The position numbers and the translations under genes are program-made. DNA of 64,000 nucleotides, taken from contig CALNXK010000042.1 in the NCBI GenBank assembly GCA_942486035.1, positions 2,087,501-2,151,500 of the forward strand, read 5' to 3'. Of this stretch, positions 34,540-47,472 are shown piece by piece (the stretch's first letter is position 1; the number at the start of each line of letters is the position of its first letter). This stretch comes from Porites lobata. Taxonomy: Eukaryota; Cnidaria; Anthozoa; Scleractinia; Poritidae. Below the pieces are notes generated by a model. It searched no databases. It was not told the DNA's origin and was given only the letters and a program-made list of their open reading frames with translations.

Positions 34540-35400
34540 CTACTCTAATGGCTTCATGGTCGTCCGTATGTCTCGTGGTAGGCTACTCCTCAACTTTTGG
34601 GCGAACATAAAAGCGCGATCCCTAAGGGTCTTTGATGACTTCATCGGTGGAAAGCGAAGGAAGATTCTATCACGAGAACTGCACAGACTGTAACATGAAG
34701 GTGTCGCAACACAAATAAGAGAAGAAAGATAAGAAGGGGCCACATTATTTAAAATCTTAAAAGTAATTAAAATCATCCTTAAATCAACGCGTTGCCTCAC
34801 AGGTACCCATTGCAAATCCCGTAATATTGGCGTGACGTGACAGAATTTAGGCGCTGAATAAACCAAGAGAGCACATGGTTTTTGAATTCGCTGGAGCTCT
34901 AAGATAAGACTGTTAGGCAAAACATAGAATAAACTGTTGCAGTAATCAAGCCTCTGCTAGTGATGAACGCGGGAATAAGTGTCTCATTGTTTTCTTTAGA
35001 TAGGAATTTTTTTGTGGCGAATATTTTAAAGGTAGAAAAATGCTGCCACGTCTTGCCAATGTCAGTAGATCCATTGTAAACTTTGAATCAAGCCACACAC
35101 TAAGTTCTGTGGCTTCGCCAGCCGAAGAAACTCATACAGGTCCAACCGTAATCGAGTTAATAGAAACTTTAGCTAACTGTTGACGTGTGCCAACGAGTAA
35201 GGATTCAGTTTTTTATTGTTAAGCTTAAGTTTATCAAGATGCATCCAAGACCTAATGTCGCTTACGCAGTGTTCCATTGCAGCAAGGGCAGAGGTCTAAT
35301 CGTCAATAGTATTGGCACAAAACGAAAGATACAGCTGAGTGTCATCAGCGTAGGCATGCACAGATGGAAGATGCGATCGAATAACATCAAATATCGTGCT
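34540..35400 (-). mobile_element. CR1/L2-like LINE reverse transcriptase fragment
   Basis: In broken frames the minus strand shows AYADDTQLYLSF near 35341-35360, then LDKLKLNNKKTE and LLVGTRQQL, then a C-terminal block at 34540-34920 with HVTPILRDLQWVPVRQRV and YLSSLI. The order and spacing are those of a LINE RT. Stops and frameshifts show it is dead. It lies between the PKS large exon and its possible first exon. Confidence 0.82.
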
Positions 35401-36246
35401 GGCTTAGATCGAAAACCACTCTACAACTCTTTTATGTATTTTTTTTTCGGTGTATGAGTATGAAGCATGTGCAAACAGACGTAAATCACAGGCCATGTAA
35501 CCATAAAGCAATCTGATTTTAGCTCCATTCACGGGGCATTTCGACCCACACTCCAAAAAATAAACCAGAAGAAACAGAAGCCAAATAGCAAATGCAGAAT
35601 TTTTAACTGACAATCAAAACTTAAAAAATGTCTTCAAACAAAAGCACTTTTCATTAAATGGAGAAAGTAGTGTGATTGTGCGGAGTCTTTTCAGTTTAAA
35701 ACCTTGTTTTCTGTTAGTTTGTATTCTATCCGGCTTCGCGTTTGGAAGGGGATTACTATATGAACATACCCCGCCGTTAAACGAGACAAAAAAGTGCAAT
35801 AACTCAAACTCCCCTGAGATGCAACTCCTGAAAGCTAGTAAGTGAGGTTAGAAACGCTTTAGTTTTCTCCGTTTCTCTTCTGTAAAAGCCTAGATGAACT
35901 ACTAACAAAAACAGCCAGCGATGAAAACCCTGTTGCGACGCTTTCCTCAACCAAAACCCAAATATACAAAACACAACAAAGGAATCTTGATAGCAGTTGT
36001 ATTTCTTTCCTTGGTGGCAGTGGAAAAACAAGAAACGTTAAAAACGTAAAATGAAAAAAAGGCTTCAGTTTTCGGTACAAAAATTTCTAACTGCTGCGTT
36101 TTTATCCGTCAGTATTCACCTGTCAAAAATTTTACCAATCTTGGTCAAGGTTGTCTTTAGTAGGTGGAAACAGGGAGCGGAGACAAGCGGTGACACGTTA
36201 AAGAGGTTGAAAGCACGTCCGATTTTTGCATGTATATTTATTTATT
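35401..36246. other. Intergenic or PKS intron, no gene seen
   Basis: The short open frames here have no recognisable features. Confidence 0.35.
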
Positions 36247-36417
36247 AACAAGTAATCACGTGCTTTTTATCGTGCAATTTGGGATAAACAAGCACTCGTA
36301 AAGTTTTCAAAGACCACAAATTGTACTCGTCCTTCGGGCTCGTGCAGTTTGGTAAGTTTTTGAAAAAAGTGCTTGTGGTGATTTATCCCAAATTGCACTC
36401 GAAATCATGTGATTACC
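36247..36417. mobile_element. Palindromic MITE-like element
   Basis: The left arm (AAGTAATCACGTG, GTGCAATTTGGGATAAA, AAGCACT) is the reverse complement of the right arm (AGTGCTTG, TTTATCCCAAATTGCAC, CATGTGATTACCTC). The centre contains CTCGTCCTTCGGGCTCG. Confidence 0.75.
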
Positions 36418-36548
36418 TCTTCAAATATGACGGAAACGATTCTTTTTGTTAAAACGTTTGGCCCAATGTGGACAAAATGTAGTATCAGAGAGTCCCGAAC
36501 AGTTTTTCATAAAAAATAGAGAGAGAGAAAAAGATGAAAAAAGTAGGC

Positions 36549-36672
36549 AACCTCTGGCACAGTACCTATCCAGCAGAGGCCCTTCAATCTTCCTAGATAA
36601 GTCGCTTCCTCTCCCCGACTTATCTAGGTAGATTGAAGGGCCTCTGCTCGCAGGGTACTGGCACAGAGGCTG
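36549..36672. repeat. Strong hairpin, arms about 45 bp
   Basis: CAGAGGCCCTTCAATCT followed by CCTAGATAAGTCG is mirrored by CGACTTATCTAGG and AGATTGAAGGGCCTCTG. Outer arms CCTCTGGCACAGTACC and its complement continue the stem with short bulges. Confidence 0.85.
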
Positions 36673-37739
36673 TGTGGTATGACCAAACTAGCAAAGAATT
36701 CAAATACTTAGCCACTCCCTAATTGTTCTCCTGGAACGGTGCTGGTCATCTTTTACCCGATCTATGTATTTGACTGGGAAAGACAAATTTGCAGCCTTTA
36801 ACGCAGCCAAATAAGCCTGTTCTTTATAAATGTAGTACATTTCAAAGAAAAGTAGATAATTAATGCAAAATGAGTGAAAACAGAGGCGTTTATGACAAGA
36901 AAATCAATTGGTGTGTCTTACTTGATTGGAGTGGTCAGTCAAGAATGTTTGCGAAATTCATTTTCCATGCATGGTTTTTACGCGCGCTTTGAGTGAAGAG
37001 TAGCGGGCGTACATTGCGCTTTTCGAGGACGAAAAGGACGTTTCCGTCAAGCAGATAAGCCAGAAAACGGGAATTTCACTCCCTACAATTCGATCAGCAA
37101 ATAACACATGAAACTTTTGCTGAATTTTCAGAGTGCGTGACCCAACAACTTTGAACAATTTTCCCATCGCCGAAATAGTCAATGGGGAAGCGCTTGTAAT
37201 GAATAAAAGCACCAAATGGAGAGAGGATTATAGTTAAATATTTACAAAAGCTGCATTTTTACTTTTTACATTTGCATGCTTGCTTTTGAATTTGTAGCGA
37301 TATCCAGTCCAGAGAAACACACTATGAAATCTAGAAATGTCACGCGCGATAACGTGACAAGATGTACTATCGCGTGACCTGTAAAAGTGCACGTTTTGTC
37401 TTCGGGTTACATATAACTGGAAAAATTATGACCTAAATTGATAGTTTGTAAACCAAGGCATGATAAAAGTTGCCATAGTTGACTTCTAATCTTTTTCTCT
37501 TCACAATATCTGCAATTCGGAACGATTAACAGGACATTTGTGAGCGGCTGCGAAGATTAGCAACGGTTAACAACGATTAACAAGGAAGTTTAATAAGAAT
37601 CAGAAGGTCATTCTCTATTGAAAACGAAATGGTGTTAACCGTTTCAATGCTTTGTTAATCGTAATATTGTTCTATCCATGGAATTATCATAAAAAGTTAA
37701 CCGACTTTTAACAAACAAAGTTTCGGTAACACTCATAGT
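36673..37739. other. Intergenic or intron, no gene seen
   Basis: No gene is supported. Confidence 0.35.
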
Positions 37740-37928
37740 TTAACCAATTATATTAGCTCGGAGAAGCAATTTCCACGTGACGGGAAACGGTTCTATATCG
37801 GATTGACTATTATATGTCCCTAAATAAACACTACGAACTCCTTTTCGTCGAAGAGAACCGTCATACAAGTCTTGTTCAGACTTTTCTGAAAAAGATAAAT
37901 TACTTTTCACATTTTCCGAGCCTTCCAT
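37740..37928 (-). CDS. Candidate first coding exon of the PKS fusion, or a small unknown ORF
   Basis: An ATG in good context (GGAATGG) opens a 62-codon frame whose first about 50 residues look protein-like: acidic and Ser-rich, then a basic stretch (GSLRRKGVRSVYLGTY) and DIEPFP. The fusion's first visible exon has no early Met and starts in phase 2, so an upstream start exon is required. This is the best-looking ATG frame on the right strand between 33.8 and 38 kb. Two GT sites in phase 2 (after GACTT and after GTCAC) could serve as donors; neither is strong. The intron would be about 4 kb. It may equally be unrelated. Confidence 0.3.
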   Translation of the reverse strand: MEGSENVKSNLSFSEKSEQDLYDGSLRRKGVRSVYLGTYNSQSDIEPFPVTWKLLLRANIIG

Positions 37929-40900
37929 TCCTGAACTACGGGAAAATATGTAACAATTAGCACGCGTTGTACGGCTGCTGCAAAAAAACGTATATGAGGT
38001 CGTGCTTTTCTATGAGAAGATGGTCTGGCATGAAACTTTGTGCTCAAAACAGCTTCTGTAAAGTACTTTTTACTAGCATGTTTTTGTTTTGTCCTTGCAG
38101 ATATTCTTGCGAGAAAACGCGAATTCACCTTGTACACAATCTTGGACAAAACTGTTGACAGAGAAAATTGTATACTTGGAGAGTATTTTTCTAAACATCG
38201 TAGCTGTACCGGTTCTTCCCTCTCCCCCTTCGCATGAAAGCAATGTTGTTGTGTATTCAAAAGAAAGCCTGATCCCTGGGCGTTTGTGGGAAGCAACTTT
38301 GAATTGGGGGAAGGGGTTTTCTTTCCGCAAAGGCGTCGTTTTGGCAATAGTTTTGTTGCGTAGGAAAGTGGACATGATGGGGAAAACTTTCTCAAGTAGT
38401 TTTGTCCGGGATTGTAGATCCATCTCCACTTGCAGGCGTAGGGCTCGTCAACACTTTTGCCTTTTTGGAAACCTCCGTTTAAGGGGTTTAAGGGCGTTTA
38501 AGGGGCGTTTGTGATAGGTGGTACTAACCCTTTACACATGTCTTTGTGTCTAAACTATTCTTGACAGCTTGTGTGACATTCTGGACAAGTTATGCTGTCA
38601 TATATGGCTAGCTATAACTTGAGCGAGTCAACCATCTTTCTTGTCTGCCCAAATGAAAACGTGACAAACAGATGCGTATTCAAAGAAACTGCGCACAGGG
38701 TCTCATTTTTACACGTATATAAATGTGGCTTTATCAGTTGATGTTATAAGGTAGATAGGTGGGTGGTCTGCTGACGTGTCCTCACCCCCCCCCCCCCACC
38801 CCAGAAAAGTAGTCTACGTCTTGCGAGAATGGTGTGCAAACTGTCACACCGTCACACTCACACTACAGAATAACTTCCGCATTGCTCAGTACCTGTGAAC
38901 CACTACTGTATACTCAGTGCAATTCACTTTTACTTTTCAATTTTGCTTCACCAGCGCTTTGATTGCATATGTATACTCTTAGACCGCAAATGGTGACTAC
39001 GTTCTACCAAAACATCACTACGTGGATGATGATGACGATCCGAGAACCAACTTCGCTGTCTTATGTGTCCTATTCCCGGTTTTCCATTAAACGATATTTC
39101 TATTTAACTTACAAGAAAGCTGCAGATAGGGCTCACCACTTAAGATCAACCCTATATTCGCCCTTGGTCATGCCTTTTTCACATACTGCGAATCACTTGG
39201 TCTTGGTTGGTGAGACACCCGAAAAAGTCTGATAAAATATATTGAAAATCATCGGCAATAGCTGGAAATTTAAAATTTCCTCCAGAAGGGAATATAATGA
39301 GGCGCAAAAGTAGTCAATTTTTAACTGACTGTTTTAAGGATAATGTTTGCACTTTCTTATATAAGCCTTTTTCTTTAAAGAAAATACGACATTTTGAATT
39401 GAAGTGCCGACAACATGTCCAATGGTGGGTTCACTATTGACCTGATCTATCATTTATAGTTCACAATTCTTTTATTACAGTTTGCAGCTCCATAATTACC
39501 GTGTGGCCAATACTTGTGTGCTCGTCGTAACCTATACTTCACTGAAGTAACTTTATATTTGCACGTATCTGTATAATTTCCTTTTTCTTCGTCCGATATT
39601 ATACTTTTTCAAGGGCTCTTAAGTTCACCTCCGCTTTATTTTTTACGTTGTTTTTTTCCCTGGTGTTTTGTGTTGGAAGAAAGAAACTGACGAGTCAGCT
39701 GAACAGTAATTGCATAGAAACAGTGAATTCGTGAATGTTTGTGTGCACGAGTTTTTCCCAGTTTTTGCCTTTGCGAAGAATTCATCAACGTTTAAAGCCT
39801 TCGAAGAGCGATCTTGGTGGTACCTTGCTCAATACTAATGAAACATCATCCCTTAAATAATTTACTTGGCTATTTTCTAATTTTTCCTTTTTTTATTATT
39901 AAAAACTACAAGTTTTTTGTTATACGTAACTTTAAGGGGCTCGATATTATTGTCTAGACGTGCCCCTCTCCTCTTCTTCCTATATACAATGTGATTTAAT
40001 TTAAGTACTGTAATTTTGTATTGTATGTTTTCTTTCTTTGCAAATTTTATTTTTTACTTACTTTTTCACCTTATATCTAATTCTGTATTATTATCTGCTA
40101 AGGTTTGGAGAAACAAGTAAAATGAAACAAAGAAAAAAAAATGAAATGAAAAACATATGAACAGCAACAGAACACTGACCTTCAGTTACTGAATACCGGC
40201 ATTCAGTCAAAAGCCTGAACAATTTTTTTTTGTCAGGTTTACTACTCTTTTTCCCCACTCGGCATAAAGCAACTTAATGTATTAAATTCCCAAGCAGGTG
40301 GTGGGCTTTTGTGAGTGATGAGACTCACTAGCATGGACCATGTCGAACAATTCAGCAAAAATAACCAACGGTCAGAAAATAGAAAATTGAATCAAATAGA
40401 AAAATTAATGTCTAAGCCGCTATTCTTTTTAGTCACTTCTCTCTGTTTGCTAAGCTCGGAGTAGCGTCATTCAGAAACAGATCTTTTGTATTAAGATATG
40501 AAGTGTTTGTACTAAAGCCAATACTATGTACATGTTAGAGTTACTGACGATTCCGAATTTTGTCAACAAACTGCTCACTACACTTAACACTGTTTACTTC
40601 TAAAACACCTACTTGAGATGAATGAGTGGGATTACAGAATAGAACGCTCTAACATTCTTTGAGATCAGGTTCCCAATGCAGATTTTTCTTACATGCGTTT
40701 TGTGAAATCTCAGTGGCTTAATTAGCACCTTTTTTGAAAACTTTCTTTCTTTCTTCGTTGTTTTTCAAACTAATCCTATGGAGTCTTGTTGCAGCTGCAA
40801 GGTGCTTCTCTGATCTTCCAATTTTTTTTGAATTTGAATTTATTTGAATTTATTTGCTTGAGGCTTAAGAGATAAAAATTAAAGACGGCACACTAAGCAG

Positions 40901-41950
40901 GCCATTTTTCACACTTCACTGTGGAAACATACACGAAGTCAGCATAAACGAGGGTTTTTCAAGATATCTAGCTCCCGCATTTCTGAGACCGGTGAAAACA
41001 TCAAATAAGCTGAATTCGCCACGAAAGAAAAACGGTATTAGCTATGTAGTATAAAGGCATTTATGCCGGCGAACGGAAGCAGTTCGATGATACTGGATAT
41101 ACCAGGCCGTCCCAAAAACGAACAACTAAGAAACATTTAATCAAGCAAACCATAAAACAACTAGTCTGTTTCATAGTGTCAAAAAATTTTGTGCGGTGCT
41201 CTGATTGTCTTTCTGACGCTGTTCATGGTTCGGCTTTCGGTTCTTTTTGTCAACAGATTCTAGGCTACCGGCATAGCTTCAACTTATGATTACTCTTTCC
41301 CGATTTCCTATTTGACTCGCCAAATAATAATTATTATTCTAACACCTTTCTTTAATTAGTCTTCGTGACATTCCGTTTCATAGAATTACATTGTATTATA
41401 GTGGTGACAGAAATAGTCTGTAATATTATTTCCCAACTGCCACATCTTCATTCTTCCACTCAGAAATAGCCTAGTTTTGATAAAGTTTTTTCGTGATAAT
41501 CAGCGGTTCCTTCTCAGCGTTATTTCTCGAGGAACTTAAAACACGGTTGCAAGACGGCGCTAAAAAAGATATGACTTCTGTAGATCACATCAATATTGTA
41601 CTGATTCATAGTATGTCTATTATTTCAAGGGACGAGCAGAATAAGAGAAATAAAAATAAAAGTGTTAGGAGTTATGATGACGAATAACAACAAACCTTGG
41701 TGAAGAGCAACTTTCACAACTTTCTAGGCTGTCACTTGCAATCATAATGATCAGCTTAGCTCCACTTCTTGAGAGTGATCACCGAAGCTGTTCTTGGCTA
41801 TCTTATGTACAACACTGACCAGTGACGCTTTGAGGGCCAATACGTCACAGCGTTAAGGGAAAGACAAAATTATTACAAATGCGGAACACTTTTCATCACT
41901 CCAACGTTTGGTCTCTCTGTAATATGTAAATGGCATTTGGTTTTGGACGT
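37929..41950. other. Intergenic, no convincing gene
   Basis: At 37907-38514 both strands are open over long stretches, including 141 codons on the plus strand with a basic C-terminus, but neither shows a known domain and the sequence looks like a dispersed repeat. A C-run lies at 38787-38799. The rest is AT-rich with no support for genes. Confidence 0.35.
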
Positions 41951-42803
41951 AATACGTCATTTTGGCTATCTGGTATTGTTCCTTTTTTAAAATAAAATAT
42001 TCCCAAGAGGCATTTTTGGAACAATGAACAATAACATTTCATGTACGAACAGTGAATAATACTTTAATTGTCGTAAAATGAGGATTATATTATTCTAAAG
42101 CGTTTTTCTATCAGGCTTCATTTTTGTCGTGACCCTTTGCGAACTGTAAATGGTGACCTGATCAATAACAGGTAGACTGTGTACAAGAGTTTATTGTGGT
42201 TTCGCGGTTGGTAAGGACACTGCTGAAGGGCGTAACGAAAATAAAAAAAAGTGAAAATAGCCGAAGAGTAGTTACTTTAAAACATAAAAGATTGAACCAT
42301 AACAAAAACGTTTCCGCAACGCCCAGAAACAAACAGTTCGATGTTTGCGCAAAATGGCACGTCCCTTAATTTTCTAATTAATAATTAGTTCGCTCATTTG
42401 AATACTAGTCATCTTGAACATCTTGCACACAATTTCAAGCTCCAGCCGATAAACATGCCAAATGTCATAACCCGCTTCACCCCACCCCCTCTCTTTTCAC
42501 GTTTAGTGCTATCTCTTCGTTCCGTCTAATTCGCGACGAGAAGATAGCTGAGCTGTGAGAACATTACGCTAATAGAAATGTGACTGAATGGCAGGTTTGA
42601 ATCATTAACTTCTTTTTTGAAAATCTTTTTTATAGTCTTAATCGCATCATTTGAAGCAATAATAAATATTGCTGGTAAGTATTACCGTTTTATGCGTGAT
42701 CTGAAAACTGGGTCAATTTACGTCGTAAATGATATTATCACTTCTCCCCATAAAGCCACTGCTAAATTAAGAGAAGGGAAGCAATTTGGAAGACAGCAAG
42801 TGA
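41951..42803 (+). repeat. Direct repeat of about 0.86 kb, copy 1
   Basis: It starts AATACGTCATTTTGGCTATC and ends at AAGACAGCAAGT. It is colinear with copy 2 at 43381-44246, with scattered substitutions and small indels. An open frame of 78 codons (42617-42853) is not kept in copy 2, so it is probably not a gene. Confidence 0.85.
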
Positions 42804-42824
42804 GTGGTATTGTTGGTTTCCAGC

Positions 42825-42856
<32 letters not shown>

Positions 42857-43380
42857 TCAAAACCGTTCAATAGGTGAAGTCCAGAATCTGGGAAATGAAA
42901 GGAGGTACATATACAAAGACCCTCGCCAAGATTCAGGTCAGAGGAATATTTCGTATACGAGATATCCGAAGAAATGTTTTACCCAAACTTCTAGAGATTT
43001 GTATGGAGACGCCAGCATGCTGGTGCTCACCTGGATGAGCTCCAACATGGCGGACGGAAACCAACAAAAACGTCTGTTACCGATTTTTGCTACAAAAGCG
43101 TGAATTCATTCTTCGACAAACTCATAAACATTAAAGTAATACTTTTTCTAATACATGAACTGTTTAAATAGCAAAATTTCCTGAAATAAGTCATTTTTTA
43201 AATTTACATGACAGCTCTCTTGGCCGTCATGTAAATGCCGCGTCACCCAAAAGCTTAGAAATTCAAGCGTACTCTATCATAAAACCAAGAACCCTTTTGA
43301 AGCGAAAATTTGTATGAGAATTAGTTTTGAGCTGCTCTAATGCATCGTAGAAGTAACATCCCGGTAGGATAGTAGGCCTT

Positions 43381-44246
43381 AATACGTCATTTTGGCTATC
43401 TGGTATTGTTCCTTTTTTTAAATAAAATATTCCCAAGAGACATTTTTGGAACTATGAACAATAACATTTAATGTATGAAAAGTGAATAATACTTTAATTG
43501 TCGTAACATGAGAATTATATTATTTTAAAGCGTTCTTCTAACAGGCTTCACTTTTGTCGTGACCCTTTGCGAACTGTAAATGGTGACCTGATCAATAACA
43601 GGTAGACTGTGTACATGAGTTTATTGTGGTTTCGCGGTTGGTAAGGACACTGCTGAAGGACGTAACGAAAATAAAAAAAAAGAAATGAAAATACGCCGAA
43701 GAGTAGTTACTTTAAATCATAAAAGATTGAACCATAACAAAAAAGTTTCCGCAATGCCCAGAAACAAACATTTCGATGTTTGCGCAAAATGGCACGTCCC
43801 TTAATTTTCTAAAACCAAGGATAAACGAAAGTTCGAATACTTATTTCGCTCATTTGAATACTAGTCATTTTGTACATCTTGTACATAATTTTAAGCTCCA
43901 GCCGAAGAACACGCCAAATGTCATGACCCGCTTCACCACACCCCTCTCTTTTCACGTTTAGTGCTCTCTATTTGTTCCGTCTAATTCGCGACGAGAAGAT
44001 AGCTGAGCTGTGAGAACATTGTACTAAAAGAAATATAACTGAATGGCAGGTTTGAATCATTAACTTCCTTTTTTAGAATCTTTTTTATAGTTTTAATCGC
44101 TTCAATTGAAGCAATTATATATATAATCCTGGTAAGTAATATCGTTTTATGCGTGATTTGAAAATTGGGTCAATTTACGTCATAAATGATATTATTACTT
44201 CTCCCCATAAAGCCGCTGCTAAATTAAGAGAAAGGAAGACAGCAAG
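43381..44246 (+). repeat. Direct repeat of about 0.86 kb, copy 2
   Basis: Offset 1,430 bp from copy 1. Relative to copy 1 it carries a short insertion near 43812 and lacks about 16 bases near the 3' end (GCAATTTGGAAG region). It may be two insertions of a non-autonomous element or a segmental duplication with about 0.58 kb of spacer. Confidence 0.85.
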
Positions 44247-45064
44247 TATTTCTCAAAGATCTAGATTAAACATTTCCTCTAATGTAAATTAATTAATGAG
44301 AAAGGCTTGGACAATATGTTAGGGTTCAAAAATTAAAAAAATCATGTCGATTTTTTTTCCGTGAAAGGTCCGAATCCCGTCGCCGGGACTCGCAGTCCAT
44401 GTTTCGTTACAACCATCACACAGCTCAGGCCTTTAACATTAATGACCTTGCTGTATTAATGAAGCATGCGTCATTTAGCAGCCAACTTGAATTATCGTAG
44501 GTCGTAATGTGAAACGCTCGAGGAGGACTCAGATCTTTTCGGCTTTATCTCAGGCGTGACACAACAAATCACTTAATTGAATATTAACTGAACTATTCAA
44601 TGCTGCTCAACAACTCAACATTTCAAGTACGTACTCAATATCGCAACAAGTGTACAAGGAAACGTCAAATTCGCCTCTAATGTATGGAAAACACTTCAGA
44701 TAATCCCGTATTCCCGTTAGCCATGATCGTTGGCACAAAATCGTTGCGACCCTTTATCAAAGTGGAGGGGTACCTCAAAGAATAACACAATCTGAACTAT
44801 GCACTCAAAGTTAGAGTGTTTGTTGCCTCTTAAAGGTAGCTCGTGCAATAGTAGGTTGGGGGATTAAAGAAAACTTCACTTCCCCCTTTCGAATTCGGTA
44901 AAACGTCTCAGAGGCCATTCAAGTGTCTCGGGTAATTTTATCTCCGATTGTAGGCCTGTACCCTCACGGGACCATGCAATTTGTTCAGGTACAAACCCTC
45001 CAAATATGCGGCGTACTCGAGTGATTCGCTCGCTCTTCTACCCGTGACAGGAGCGTAGCCAGCA
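44247..45064. other. Intergenic, no gene seen
   Basis: No coding or structural signal that I can support. Confidence 0.35.
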
Positions 45065-46000
45065 ATTTGCTTTTTTTTTTCCTCAACAACACTTTATTAC
45101 ACATTTACATACAAAGGAAAAATTACAAACATTATAAAAGAAACTTGAAAAAAGTAGCAGAATTACAATTTGCAAATTAAAGTTATCGAAAATTGCAATT
45201 GAAATTATCTTTACACTCATACATGAAAAATCAGTAACTTTTATTTTTTTAGTTTTATTTTTACATAACATAGTAAGGCAACTGACGAAAAGTATATTTG
45301 CCAGTATGATGAAGTATTTCACATATATTATACGCAAACATATCCACAATGGCTTTAAAAAGGAAAAACAAACAAACAAACAGACAGACAGCTAAAACAG
45401 TTAAAGTATTTAATCTTTAATCTACAGAGCGCCGCCTACATTTCACCTCGGCAGAATAATACATTCGTTTAAAGAGCGGAGGTTTTTACTCGAGACCATT
45501 TCTTTTTATGTGTCTAAGGAATTATGGTCTTTTGCAATTTGCCTTTCTATTTCCAAAGAGCGTCAAGCTATTTCTATGTACATTTGGACATTTGGGCGCG
45601 TATCTCTTTGTTTGCAGGTGTAGATATAATGCCTAGCAATAAGTAGTAAATGGTGCAGTAGTAAATCTTTTGCATTTTTATAAGCCAAATAAGAGAGCAC
45701 CTGAGAGGTTGAATTTTTCTACTTTGGAGGTGTTTCGCATTATCCATTGATAGCAGTCTTTCCAAAAGGCGTTAGAATATTTACAGGTCCAAAATAAGTC
45801 AACCAGCTTTTCCGTCGCTTCTCCACATAAGGTGCAGGAATCAAACAGTTTAATTCCTATTTTGTAGAGAGAATCATCGGTTCTCTTTCAGTTTTGTTTC
45901 CTTAGTACATCAAAATGGTAATGAGTATGTGCTTTCCCAATTAACCGCCTCGTTTCCTATTGAGTCCTCAGCCAACCATTTACCTTGGCTTTTAAGTGGT
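45065..46000 (-). mobile_element. LINE 3' end with zinc-binding (zf-RVT-like) motif, 5' truncated
   Basis: On the minus strand, broken frames give WLAEDSIGNEAVNWESTYSL, TKETKLKENR, and then DSCTLCGEATEKLVDLFWTC followed by AFWKDCYQWI. This is the Cys-x2-Cys ... FW arrangement found after the RT of many LINEs. The usual His of the CCHC set is Asp here. An oligo-A tail on the minus strand (T-run at 45070-45081) marks the 3' end of the insertion. Confidence 0.75.
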
Positions 46001-46910
46001 GTTGAAGACTTTTTTTTTCAATGAGGCGCTCATAAGCTTTTTTGCAGAATTTTGTTGGGGATAGGATAGTTTTAGGCGCACCTTTGGTTTGGTCGTTACC
46101 GTTGATGGGCAGTAGTATACTATCTTTAGAATTAAGCCTCGTGGGTGGATTCCCTTTGGGTTCTCTTCATTACATGTGCAGGTTTCCGTCGGGTTCCCTA
46201 GGCTTGCCCGGTAATTAAATTGAGCATGCTAGGGAACATGTCTTGAAGTAGGAGTGACGTCAATGAGAAGAATGAGGACCAAGGAGAGTTTACGTCAACG
46301 AGGACTTACGTAAATTGAGTACTGACGTCGATACGGTGTCTAGCTAGCTAGGAAAAAGTGCCTTCCTCCATACTAATTTAAGTGCCTTCTTAGGAACAAT
46401 AGACTTGCCCGGTAACCAACTTGAGCCCGATTTAAACATCTATTAAAAGAGAAATAGGAATAAGAAAGAGGTCACCTAGCAACGCGAGAAACGGCTTCCT
46501 GTATTTGATTTAGCGCTAAAAAAAATCGGAAATATCAACAAGACACATACACAAAGTGGAGCTAAAAACTAAGTCCTTATTCCAATTTTGTCTGACAATT
46601 ACAGAACCGTTTTCTCCTTTCTACCTCGAGGACATGAAAAACGATTAAGGTCTTGTCATTTTCACGCACGGTTAGTCAGTTAATTATGCGAGTTCACCAG
46701 CCCAAAGTTGAATACAAATTAGTTCTACAAGGAAAAACCCCGTGGGAAAAACTTGACATATTAGTATGGTCTAGTATAAAAACAATTTAAAATAACTTAA
46801 CAAGGATCAATAAATTGACAAGACAAGACATACCGTTTTAAAAACTCTATTAAAAACCAAAGACAAAAAGAGTCAAATACACACAGCGATTTCAAGCGGA
46901 TGGAAATTAA
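46001..46910. other. Intergenic, repeat-like
   Basis: A motif GGCTTGCCCGGTAA/AGACTTGCCCGGTAA occurs at about 46200 and 46406, with TGAGC nearby, suggesting a dispersed repeat. No gene is seen. Confidence 0.35.
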
Positions 46911-47174
46911 TTAATATTCATCTTCTTCGCCCATGGAGTACTTGTAAGGTTTGAATTTGCTATGCCGACGTTTCCTCAGCTGTTTGGCATGAGCTTCATG
47001 ATCATCCAAATAATTTACAAATTGAATCCGACGCCTTTTGCCCTTCGGGCCTTGTTGTGATGGGGTTTCTACTGTGGGAGGAGGGGTCAGGAAAGTAGGA
47101 TTTAAGCGTGGTGGAGGGGCGAGGCTTTCTTTGTCAAGTTTTTGAGAGATAGCCGCTTGTGTTAATAGACCTTT
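46911..47174 (-). pseudogene. Basic C-terminal ORF remnant of a virus-derived gene
   Basis: There is an 87-codon open stretch without an early Met. A Pro/Thr-rich half is followed by GPKGKRRRIQFVNYLDD, a basic segment and an acidic end (MGEEDEY). It looks like the C-terminal tail of a gene whose middle is interrupted between 47175 and about 47470, probably by an inserted repeat (the GGCGGCCATCTTG region). Same strand and order as the ATPase-like fragment, so the two may be one former gene. Confidence 0.4.
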
Positions 47175-47472
47175 TTACCGATACGGCGGCCATCTTGATT
47201 TAATTCGATTTAAGGAGTATTATAGGATGCCCAGGGGGCATGAGCACATTTCGTTTGTATTTTCGAGCGCTTTTCGGGACATTTTTTCTTAAAGTTTTCT
47301 TAGAATAAGATTGTGATGGGAAAAAAGATTCTTGTGCCGTCTTTGGATGTAATAATGATAGCCTTTTTCTAGTTTAGTATTAGAAACATGGTCTTTCACT
47401 GTATATTTCTCGGCAAAAATGGCGATCATTATTACATCCTGCACCAAAGCCGTAGCAATTCCCTTGACGAAT

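Noticed and set aside
37907..38514. Overlapping long frames on both strands
   Set aside because: Neither shows a domain and both being open suggests compositional bias or a dispersed repeat.
42617..43103. Plus-strand frames in the direct repeat
   Set aside because: The frame is not preserved in the second copy of the repeat.
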